Assembly: GCF_011316935.1 (NCBI RefSeq)
Contig: NZ_WLYS01000009.1
Location: 62,001-126,000, forward strand
Reading direction: 5' to 3'
DNA length: 64,000 bases
Source of the DNA: Sphingobacterium chungjuense
GTDB lineage: Bacteria > Bacteroidota > Bacteroidia > Sphingobacteriales > Sphingobacteriaceae
How positions within the stretch are numbered: the stretch's first letter is position 1; the number at the start of each line of letters is the position of its first letter. The translations under genes were made by a program, and so were the position numbers. Under the pieces are notes generated by a model. It ran no database searches. It was not told the DNA's origin and saw only the letters and a program-made list of their open reading frames with translations. Positions 38,114 through 44,581 of this stretch are shown here, in pieces.

Positions 38114-38156
38114 AAAAACCGCTAAGAAAGTATTGGATACTTCCTTAGCGGTTTTT
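38114..38156. terminator. Bidirectional terminator
   Basis: A 19-bp stem with one mismatch (38114-38132 with 38138-38156), five-base loop, A-run on one side and T-run on the other. It mainly serves the - strand small lipoprotein gene. Confidence 0.85.
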
Positions 38157-38246
38157 GAACATGGATTTTCGATCGTCTGTTGAGCCGATCCCAATCAGAC
38201 TGCCTATTACGACTTACCAGTATGGTCGTTTAATAGTGCGCAGCAG

Positions 38247-38468
38247 TTATCGCCTTCGAGGCATGAGGTTTTCCGAAACGCCCGATCGCCTTGGCTTTCC
38301 TTTTTTATGTTTTTTCGGTCCATGATGTTTGCCCGGCTTACCTTTATGCATCCGTTTGCTATGACCATATTGCGCCCTTCCGTGGCGAGGCCCATGTGTA
38401 GTACAAGATGAAAAACTGACGATCATAACACTGCTGATCGTGAGTAGAATTAGTAATTTTCTCAACAT
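38247..38468 (-). CDS. Small basic lipoprotein rich in Lys, His and Gly
   Basis: 73 residues from the Met at 38468, which begins MLRKLLILLTISSVMIVSFS followed directly by SC, a good lipobox. The mature part is almost entirely basic: RHGRAQYGHSKRMHKGKPGK and HHGPKKHKKGKPRRS. No known family. The charge suggests contact with DNA, lipopolysaccharide or anionic glycans, or metal binding by the His residues. It stands alone with its own terminator 90 bases downstream. It could be overlooked as noise, but the signal peptide is convincing. Confidence 0.6.
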   Translation of the reverse strand: MLRKLLILLTISSVMIVSFSSCTTHGPRHGRAQYGHSKRMHKGKPGKHHGPKKHKKGKPRRSGVSENLMPRRR

Positions 38469-38720
38469 ATCAACCAACATTTCAAATATCAGACCATTAT
38501 TTTCGCATGTTATCCTATTTTATTGTAAGGTACTGACACACTATGCTTTCTGAGGATGAAAATGGAGTGAATAAAATTCCCAGCGTATATACCTTTTCGA
38601 CTAGCTCTAGTTTAAAACTAATGGACTTCTATGACTTTCCTTCACCTATATTTACCAAACGCATCCTCCATGATAGATCTTCCTGCCCTTGGATCTATAT
38701 TGGCATGTGCTACACATGCG

Positions 38721-38743
38721 GTACTACATATATAGTACATTTG
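38721..38743 (+). promoter_or_regulatory. Promoter -7 box overlapped by a palindrome
   Basis: TACATTTG at 38736-38743 is an exact -7 box. The palindrome GTACTA-CATATA-TAGTAC (38721-38738) ends inside it, as an operator would. Transcription would start near 38750, giving about 210 bases of leader before the Met at 38964, or about 75 before the one at 38826. Confidence 0.5.
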
Positions 38744-38850
38744 CAGTACACTTACACCCGACGAAAGGTTAAGTAGACGCCTATCTAAACCCAATAAATA
38801 CCCTATCAAACGCCTTATTCAAGCCATGCCTTTTTGGAAGATACATGATA

Positions 38851-38914
38851 CCATTTCGTGCCAACTGCTACCAATCTGTGCCAATTGTTGCCAAATGTGT
38901 CAAATCCTGCCATC
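38851..38914 (+). repeat. Tandem 10-base repeats, six to seven units
   Basis: CCA recurs at 38851, 38861, 38871, 38881, 38891 and, with one slip, near 38900-38910. Units include CCAACTGCTA, CCAATCTGTG, CCAATTGTTG and CCAAATGTGT. The exact 10-base period lies in the leader of the next gene. Ten is not a multiple of three, so gain or loss of a unit would change the frame of any start codon upstream of it. Confidence 0.7.
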
Positions 38915-38963
38915 CTATTTTAAGGCAGCTTCTACCTTGCAGTATACTTTAAAACAAGATGTT

Positions 38964-39731
38964 ATGACAAAACGAAATAGTATCTCGAAATGGCATGAAG
39001 TGACTGGTTATGCTCCCCGTATGAAAAAATCTAAAATCATCTTTTCATTCCGAGCAAAACCGGGGGTGACTAGGGAACGAATCCTCAAGGATCCGAAATT
39101 TGTACGAACCCGCGAGAATGGTTATGAATTTGGACGTGCATCGCGAAAAGCAAAGCAAATTCGCCAGCAAATCATCACCCTAACCAGAGGAACAGCAGAT
39201 GGCAACATGCGAAATAGATTTTTATCTCTTATTCACCGTATTCAGAAACGCGACTCGATTAGTCTGCGTGGTGAGCGCAGATTTCAGGATGAGAATACGC
39301 CGCAACTGCGCGGGTTTGAATTCAACGCCTACAGCAGCCTATCGCAACGCTTCATCGAGCCTCTGATTACGCGATTCGACCGCCATACGGGTTTGGCTAC
39401 GCTTACGATCCCGCCATTCGACCCGCAGATGGCATTTCAAGCTGGGCAAGGTGCTACGCATATCCGTTTTATATTTTCAGCCGCTCCACTTCCAAATACC
39501 GAGATACGTTTACCTTTAGCAACGAGCGTCTCGACCGATTATATTCCACTGATTGGCCGATATAATGGGACATTACTCGCTATTCAGTTAGCCGCAGCTC
39601 TTTCCGACGTGGTATATGGTCTAGTCGGTATCTCCGTGTATGAACAGATCAATAACACGTATTATCCGCTCGAAAAAGGCAAATATAATTCGCTTACCAT
39701 CGTGTCGGTAGATGTGCCAGATAAAGGTTGA
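38964..39731 (+). CDS. Conserved protein of unknown function (TRENGxEFGRA type)
   Basis: 255 residues from the Met at 38964 (MTKRNSISKWHEVTGYAPRM). The frame is open back to an ATG at 38826, but those 46 residues are Cys-rich translations of the decamer repeats. The recognisable part is FVRTRENGYEFGRASRKAKQ near residues 45-65, which I remember from a multi-copy Bacteroidota family without function. A beta-rich remainder has IRFIFSAAPLP and YNSLTIVSVDV. No signal peptide or catalytic motif. The promoter with palindrome and the repeats upstream suggest variable expression. Confidence 0.6.
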   Translation: MTKRNSISKWHEVTGYAPRMKKSKIIFSFRAKPGVTRERILKDPKFVRTRENGYEFGRASRKAKQIRQQIITLTRGTADGNMRNRFLSLIHRIQKRDSISLRGERRFQDENTPQLRGFEFNAYSSLSQRFIEPLITRFDRHTGLATLTIPPFDPQMAFQAGQGATHIRFIFSAAPLPNTEIRLPLATSVSTDYIPLIGRYNGTLLAIQLAAALSDVVYGLVGISVYEQINNTYYPLEKGKYNSLTIVSVDVPDKG

Positions 39732-39820
39732 TGTGGGTATTATTCCTCCTTAATTCGCTCAAATTGTCCCCTATGCATCTAGCTCTTATGCTGTATCTTG
39801 CTATCTTCTTATTCACTTTT

Positions 39821-39864
39821 AGGATAGCTGGTTTTAGGCATCCCAACCTATAATTAGCTATCCT
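39821..39864. promoter_or_regulatory. Inverted repeat upstream of GH43-like gene
   Basis: AGGATAGCT and its exact complement are separated by 26 bases that hold GGTT/AACC. The following TACATTTA is one base off the -7 box. Either an operator or the end structure of the upstream gene. Confidence 0.35.
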
Positions 39865-39899
39865 TCATTTATACTACATTTACCTATTCATGCTTTGCT

Positions 39900-40934
39900 A
39901 TGATCAGATTTTATAGTCACGTTTTATGGACATTCACTCTGCTGCTTGGAGTAGGCAAAGGATTCGCGCAAGCACCATCTGCGGCCTATGATGGTTATCT
40001 TTTCGCTTATTTTGAAGGTACAGGATCACCCGCGCAGCAAGAACAATTGCGCTTTGCAATCAGTCGGGATGCCTTGCATTGGTATGCGCTACATGATAAT
40101 CAACCCATTATAAATTCGGCCGATATCTCTCATACCGGAGGTATTCGCGATCCGCACCTTTTAAGAGGCGCCCAACAAGATGGATTTTACCTGACCTGCA
40201 CCGATATGAACACCATGAAAAATGGCTGGGAAACCAATCCGGGCATCATACTCATGCATTCGGATGATCTGATCTCTTGGAAATCTTCTGTACTGGATCT
40301 CGCAAAACTATATCCGAATGAATTTGGATCCGTCAAATGGGTCTGGGCACCACAAACGATCTATGATCCTGCGGTCGGAAAATACTTGGTGTATTTTACG
40401 GTGCGTCAGTATGCCAATGAGAAATTAGATTTTTATTATGCGTACGCGAATGAAGATTTCACGGGATTGGAAGCTACCCCAAAGCTATTATTTAGCCCCA
40501 CCTTTGGTGGAATAGATGGCGACATTATCCTAAAAGACGGCGTGTATCACTTCTTTTATAAAGGCAATACCAAAGATGTGGATGGTAAAGAATTTGAAAA
40601 CGGCATCAAAAAGGCAACGAGCAACTCCTTGATGGGGCCTTGGAAAGAAGAGCCTCGCTATCTGGATGTATATGCCGGCACAAAAACTTCGGTAGAAGGA
40701 TCCAGCATCTTCAAAATCCATGATTCTGACGAGTATTTCTTGATGTACGATTTATATTCTTCGGGAAAATACGCCTTTCAGCGCAGCAGAGATTTGGTGA
40801 ATTTTAGTCAGACCGCCGAGTTCTTTGAGAAAAACTTCCACCCACGACACGGCAGTGTGATTTCCATCTACAAGGCAGAAGCCGTACGATTGGCCGAGAA
40901 ATGGTCTGGTGTTCCAGATGAACTAATCAAGTAA
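39900..40934 (+). CDS. GH43-like secreted glycosidase
   Basis: 344 residues with a signal peptide ending GKGFAQ (about residue 24). The five-bladed propeller pattern of GH43/GH62-type enzymes is visible: GGIRDPHLLRG near 80, WAPQTIYDPAVGKYLVYFTV near 142-161, GIDGDIILKDGVYHFFYKG near 201-219 and VEGSSIFKIHDSDEYFLMYD near 265-284, where Glu266 sits at the general-acid position. The N-terminal catalytic Asp region reads YDGYLFAYFEG, not a standard DPxI, so the base may be displaced. Likely acts on arabinose- or xylose-containing glycans. Its end overlaps the convergent, related half-gene by 8 bases. Confidence 0.8.
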   Translation: MIRFYSHVLWTFTLLLGVGKGFAQAPSAAYDGYLFAYFEGTGSPAQQEQLRFAISRDALHWYALHDNQPIINSADISHTGGIRDPHLLRGAQQDGFYLTCTDMNTMKNGWETNPGIILMHSDDLISWKSSVLDLAKLYPNEFGSVKWVWAPQTIYDPAVGKYLVYFTVRQYANEKLDFYYAYANEDFTGLEATPKLLFSPTFGGIDGDIILKDGVYHFFYKGNTKDVDGKEFENGIKKATSNSLMGPWKEEPRYLDVYAGTKTSVEGSSIFKIHDSDEYFLMYDLYSSGKYAFQRSRDLVNFSQTAEFFEKNFHPRHGSVISIYKAEAVRLAEKWSGVPDELIK

Positions 40935-41436
40935 ACTGTACGCCATACTGAGACCGCTTCCAATGATTTTCCAGTCGCATTGCTTCGGCAGCGGTGAGAT
41001 GGATAACAGATCCATGTTTGGGCGACGCGAAGTTAGTCGTCTTCATGACGCCTTCATTAAAGCGCCCCAAATTGGTAAAGTTTTGGAAATCTTGCGTTTC
41101 GCTAAATCCAAAATTGTGCGGGTTGATACCATAAATATCATACATCAATACCCATTTCTCTTCGCCAATCCGTTTCCACACCGTCGGCGCTTCACAAGCC
41201 TGCGGCTCTGGATCGTACCATTTTGGATCGTACACATAGTTGTCGCTTACGGAATTGGATACCGCCTGCTTGATGCCCGGAACGCCATCGTGCGACACAT
41301 AAAATAAATGAAACTGATCGCCCACTTGTGTAATATCCCCATCGATATTGGCGATCTTATGCTTCGCAAACAGAGGCTTACTTAGCAGCGTAAACAGGCA
41401 AAAGCAAATGTAGATGCAACGCATTATTTTATTCAT
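40927..41436 (-). CDS. Half-length GH43-like protein with own signal peptide
   Basis: 169 residues: a signal peptide (CIYICFCLFTLLSKPLFA) runs directly into KIANIDGDITQVGDQFHLFY, which corresponds to residue about 200 of a GH43-like protein. CEAPTVWKRIGEEKWVLMYD matches the general-acid segment and SPKHGSVIHLTAAEAMRLE matches RHGSVISIYKAEAVRLAE of the neighbour at 39900. The N-terminal half, including the catalytic base, is missing, yet the signal peptide is kept in frame. It may be an internally deleted relic or a small binding protein. It is 23 bases after the gene ending at 41460 on the same strand. Confidence 0.7.
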   Translation of the reverse strand: MNKIMRCIYICFCLFTLLSKPLFAKHKIANIDGDITQVGDQFHLFYVSHDGVPGIKQAVSNSVSDNYVYDPKWYDPEPQACEAPTVWKRIGEEKWVLMYDIYGINPHNFGFSETQDFQNFTNLGRFNEGVMKTTNFASPKHGSVIHLTAAEAMRLENHWKRSQYGVQFT

Positions 41437-41459
41437 AATCTAGTATCAGTAATAAGTTT

Positions 41460-42383
41460 TTATAGGATGGTTAATCTGGGTAGCGTATCATAGGAGTCGC
41501 TGGTCTTTTTGGTTTCTTTCCCCGCCTTGTCATAATGCGTGGTAGTTACCTTTCCAGCTTTAAAATATTCAATCTGTTCTGGCTCTCCATTGTCATAATA
41601 GGTGGTTTTTTGATAGAAATCATGCTCGTTTGGCGTCCTTTTCGTACCCCTTCCTGCATACGGCACACGCCCCGTATGCAGATCGGATTGTACCACTTCG
41701 ATCACTTTTGTTCCCTGCTGATTATACTGCTCATACTTTTCCAGTTTCGTGGTCCAGTCATAGCTTTTGATAGATGAAACTTCACCATTGGCATGGTACA
41801 TCTTTTGGTAAATGTCCGGGCACAGTTCTATATTCTTTCGGGATTCCTCAAAAGTGGTTTTCAGCACCACACGCTGGTCGTAGATGATCTCGTGCGTGTT
41901 TAAGTCGGTGTTATTGAAATATCTTCTGCGATGTTGCACATGCAAGTTTTGCCAAGTAGGCACCTGATTGTCAAAAACAGGAATCTCTGCCATCGCAAAG
42001 TAGATGCTATCCTGCAATCGACCATTATTGGCATCATACTGGTTTATATAATGCAACAAACCATTCTCAACCGAAAATTGCTTGAAAAGGATATTTCCCG
42101 CGGAATAAAATTGCACCAGACCATCTGCTTGATGTTCCTTATTGATGCTAAACTCGACGCGGGCAGCTTCGTTCGTCGCCTCTGTATGCACGATGTACGT
42201 ACCGGATTCGATGGATGTACCGTCTTGATAGGTAATACTCAAAAGAGAATCTTGATCTATGCTGATATGAAGGTCATCCTGTGAAATTTCCTTAATCTGC
42301 TGTCCGCTACAAGCCGCGCTATTGATCAATAAAACAGCAAAAGCCAAGTAAATTTTTTTGATACCTCGGTTTTTTCTCCTCAT
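41460..42383 (-). CDS. Secreted protein with YwqK/MORN-like repeats
   Basis: 307 residues. The signal (IYLAFAVLLINSAACSGQQ) has a Cys in a possible lipobox near residue 25. The C-terminal part has repeats of the form YxDNGxxxxIxYFKxGK (TTYYDNGEPEQIEYFKAGKV and YHANGEVSSIKSYD), as in YwqK/MORN-type repeat proteins. No catalytic motif. It precedes the half-length GH43-like gene by 23 bases, probably in one unit. Function unknown. Confidence 0.6.
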   Translation of the reverse strand: MRRKNRGIKKIYLAFAVLLINSAACSGQQIKEISQDDLHISIDQDSLLSITYQDGTSIESGTYIVHTEATNEAARVEFSINKEHQADGLVQFYSAGNILFKQFSVENGLLHYINQYDANNGRLQDSIYFAMAEIPVFDNQVPTWQNLHVQHRRRYFNNTDLNTHEIIYDQRVVLKTTFEESRKNIELCPDIYQKMYHANGEVSSIKSYDWTTKLEKYEQYNQQGTKVIEVVQSDLHTGRVPYAGRGTKRTPNEHDFYQKTTYYDNGEPEQIEYFKAGKVTTTHYDKAGKETKKTSDSYDTLPRLTIL

Positions 42384-42464
42384 GGTAGTTATAAATATAG
42401 TGATATTATACCCTCAAATCATGGGGTTGGGATGTGATATTTGAAGAATTTAGTCTTAATCGTC

Positions 42465-42484
42465 TATAGCATATTTTTGCTATA
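42465..42484. promoter_or_regulatory. TATAGCA inverted repeat
   Basis: TATAGCA and TGCTATA are separated by six bases, and a third copy of the arm (TATATAGCA) lies about 25 bases downstream. They sit in the gap between divergent genes at 42383 and 42551; TTACTTTG just after is one base from a -7 box. Likely an operator for one or both genes. Confidence 0.4.
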
Positions 42485-42550
42485 ACGTGCACGAAAAAAA
42501 CTATATATAGCAATAACCTGTTACTTTGCTTTATCTATTTATTAAAGTAT

Positions 42551-42775
42551 ATGCCAAAAACCAAAAGTGCGATTCGGGTAAAAGATACCGAAGGCTTAAC
42601 ACACATCATTTATTTAGATTCCATCGTCTCCTATCATGAGCGAAAGGACGATAAAGGAATGATCAATGGTTCAGAGATCGAGCTAAAAAACGGCAAATGT
42701 GTTGCCGTGATGATACGGCTCGACAATCTTATTGATGTATTAGCAAGAGCAAAATCCGGAATTTCTGATACCTAA
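42551..42775 (+). CDS. Small hypothetical protein, 74 residues
   Basis: The chain MPKTKSAIRVKDTEGLTHII then YLDSIVSYHERKDD looks like a compact beta-rich domain and resembles the strand pattern of LytTR-type DNA-binding domains (IxLxxIxYxE), but the length is below a full LytTR. No signal peptide or membrane segment. A hairpin terminator begins at the stop. Function unknown. Confidence 0.6.
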   Translation: MPKTKSAIRVKDTEGLTHIIYLDSIVSYHERKDDKGMINGSEIELKNGKCVAVMIRLDNLIDVLARAKSGISDT

Positions 42776-42778
42776 AAA

Positions 42779-42800
42779 AAGCCTTCCCGAGGGAAGGCTT
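42779..42800. terminator. Bidirectional terminator
   Basis: A 10-bp stem AAGCCTTCCC / GGGAAGGCTT with a two-base loop, flanked by an A-run before and TTCTT after; it separates convergent small genes. Confidence 0.8.
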
Positions 42801-42825
42801 CTTACATAAAACAAATCAATCACTC

Positions 42826-43056
42826 CTAATCGTGCCCCTCTGTCTTTACTAATTTGTTGTATATTCCTAATAATAGAAAAGGTGCTGCCCACTGACCGAC
42901 AAATAGTGCACTTTTATCCTTTCCGATACATTTTAAAGTTGCTGAGATCGCCATCGACGCGCCAGCTGCCGCTAAAAACACGGTAGATGGGATAAATGAG
43001 GTTACTTTCTCAATTTTCTTAGTTGCTTCGCCTTCGTTTCCTGTATTAAATGCCAT
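42826..43056 (-). CDS. Small membrane protein, 76 residues
   Basis: After a charged start (MAFNTGNEGEATKKIEKV) come two hydrophobic helices: SFIPSTVFLAAAGASMAISA near 19-38 and ALFVGQWAAPFLLLGIYNKL near 50-69. I recall similar short proteins in Sphingobacteriaceae but know no function. It ends at the shared terminator. The 267 bases upstream (43057-43323) hold no recognised feature. Confidence 0.65.
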   Translation of the reverse strand: MAFNTGNEGEATKKIEKVTSFIPSTVFLAAAGASMAISATLKCIGKDKSALFVGQWAAPFLLLGIYNKLVKTEGHD

Positions 43057-43323
43057 AGTAGTATGTATTATATGTTATCAATTCTGTTTGATAAGAGAAC
43101 AGTTGCGGATGACTTTAGTTTACTTTTATACTATTTTCGGGTATTTGATGAGGTGGTTTTGTGGGAAGTACGGGGAATTGTACTATAGATTAGCGTTTTC
43201 GATTTATAAAACGATCATCAACAGCATAATACTACCGTTATAATCTGAAAATTATTAGGGTGTTATAATTTTTTGGAACATATTTAGGTATTGGTAGACT
43301 AGTATTACTGTTAAAATTAGCCT

Positions 43324-44460
43324 CTATAGATCAGCGCCTAAGGGATAACAAGAAGTTCTGTCAACAAGACGATTTCGCAACTTCTGCTTACTTCTAAAAT
43401 GTCTAGAAATGTTTTGCGTTATCTCGGTATAATTGTCTTCTCCATCTCCTTTATCCCAAAAAGAAGGTTGAATGGCAGCACAATTATCATGTTCGAAGAT
43501 TTCATTTAAAAGCGTTCTGTCGGACAATCCACAAGAATGACCCCAGATGTAAGCCACAAAGATATCTGAATCGATGAATCTTAATAGATCTGAATAATTG
43601 GGGGCATTGAAGTATCCGAATGATTTAATATGTTTAAAGAACCTATTATCATTTGTTTTCTCCATAACTAAATAATCTTCGTCTAATTCATCTCCGTAAC
43701 CAAAAATGGCAGGGTTTTTTGGGTCTTCTAAAGACCCATGAATGTCAATTGTTTGATAATTGCTACCCTTAAAGTGATGAGTAAGTCCAGTGTAATTGAA
43801 ATTTAAAAATAATACATTTTTCACCTTAATTTTCTGATTGGGCAATGAGAGTAATCTCTGAGAAGTGAGTTGTCTGCGGTGTTCTTTGTCATTTATAAAC
43901 TTTGGGTCAATGTCCATTTCTGCAAACTTATTGAATGCCATTTTTGGCAAATATGATTTCGATATTTCTATTAAATATTCAAGTAGCAACTCTTTTACTC
44001 TATCTAAGTCATAATTTAGATCATCGATACAGTTATTACTTGGATCATACGCTCCCCTTATTGGACCAAGGCAACCATTTAAAAGCTTATAATATATCAT
44101 TTCTATATCTACCCAATTAACATCTCTGTAGTGTTCTGATATTGCCTCGAAAAAAAGAGATGTAAATTCGAAAGAATAAATCACGACGCTATCACCCAAT
44201 TTGACGGTGTTTGTACCTGTTTGGTCTAGATTGTTAAGGATTGATCTGATCGCTTCTAAGCATTCATCATCGTTGAATTCTTTTAAAGAATTATTAATAT
44301 ACTCTTTTACATCAAGGTGAAAAAATTCTGACATCCATCCAGGCGATTCTACGGCCTTTCGAAATTCTCGTAGTAGATACCATTCCAAAAAATCCGAATA
44401 CCTCGTAGCAAGGCCATTATGTATATCAAATCCGTTGCCGACAATGATGAGTTTGTTCAT
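43324..44460 (-). CDS. AbiH-family abortive-infection protein
   Basis: 378 residues, the usual AbiH size (PF14253). The family signature opens the protein: KLIIVGNGFDIHNGLATRYS then DFLEWY. Later motifs are VLFLNFNYTGLTHHF near 220, IDIHGSLEDPKNPAIFGYGD near 240 and YIWGHSCGLSDRTLLNEIF near 300. The order GNGFD, NFNYT, IHG recalls SIR2-like NAD-binding folds; this is a motif comparison by eye. AbiH was first described as a lactococcal abortive-infection gene against phage. The gene is divergent, across 121 bases, from an ATPase with a TOPRIM-like end. The region is AT-richer than the flanks, a mark of transfer. Confidence 0.85.
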   Translation of the reverse strand: MNKLIIVGNGFDIHNGLATRYSDFLEWYLLREFRKAVESPGWMSEFFHLDVKEYINNSLKEFNDDECLEAIRSILNNLDQTGTNTVKLGDSVVIYSFEFTSLFFEAISEHYRDVNWVDIEMIYYKLLNGCLGPIRGAYDPSNNCIDDLNYDLDRVKELLLEYLIEISKSYLPKMAFNKFAEMDIDPKFINDKEHRRQLTSQRLLSLPNQKIKVKNVLFLNFNYTGLTHHFKGSNYQTIDIHGSLEDPKNPAIFGYGDELDEDYLVMEKTNDNRFFKHIKSFGYFNAPNYSDLLRFIDSDIFVAYIWGHSCGLSDRTLLNEIFEHDNCAAIQPSFWDKGDGEDNYTEITQNISRHFRSKQKLRNRLVDRTSCYPLGADL

Positions 44461-44581
44461 ACGGCTAATCTACACCATTCCTCGCAAATAAAACTAAGGT
44501 TTCCCGTATATTGGATAATGAAACTAATCGCTAACTTTAGCCTAGCCTTAATAATTTTTTAACCAATATTACTAGATATAC
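44461..44581. promoter_or_regulatory. Shared divergent promoter region, AbiH / ATPase
   Basis: 121 bases between the two starts. On the - strand TTTATTTG and on the + strand TAACTTTA are each one base off the -7 box. The single gap would let both genes respond to one regulator. Confidence 0.4.

Noticed and set aside
38543-38776. 77-residue open frame on the + strand
   Set aside because: No protein-like pattern and it covers the promoter and palindrome of the next gene.
38851-38914. CRISPR-like array
   Set aside because: Units are 10 bases with no spacers and no cas genes.
38826-38963. N-terminal extension of the unknown gene
   Set aside because: The 46 added residues translate the decamer repeats, are Cys-rich and unlike a signal peptide; MTKRNS at 38964 is a cleaner start. 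A switching role is kept open in the findings.
43057-43323. Att site of a mobile island left of the defence pair
   Set aside because: No integrase, tRNA end or matching direct repeat was found on the other side.
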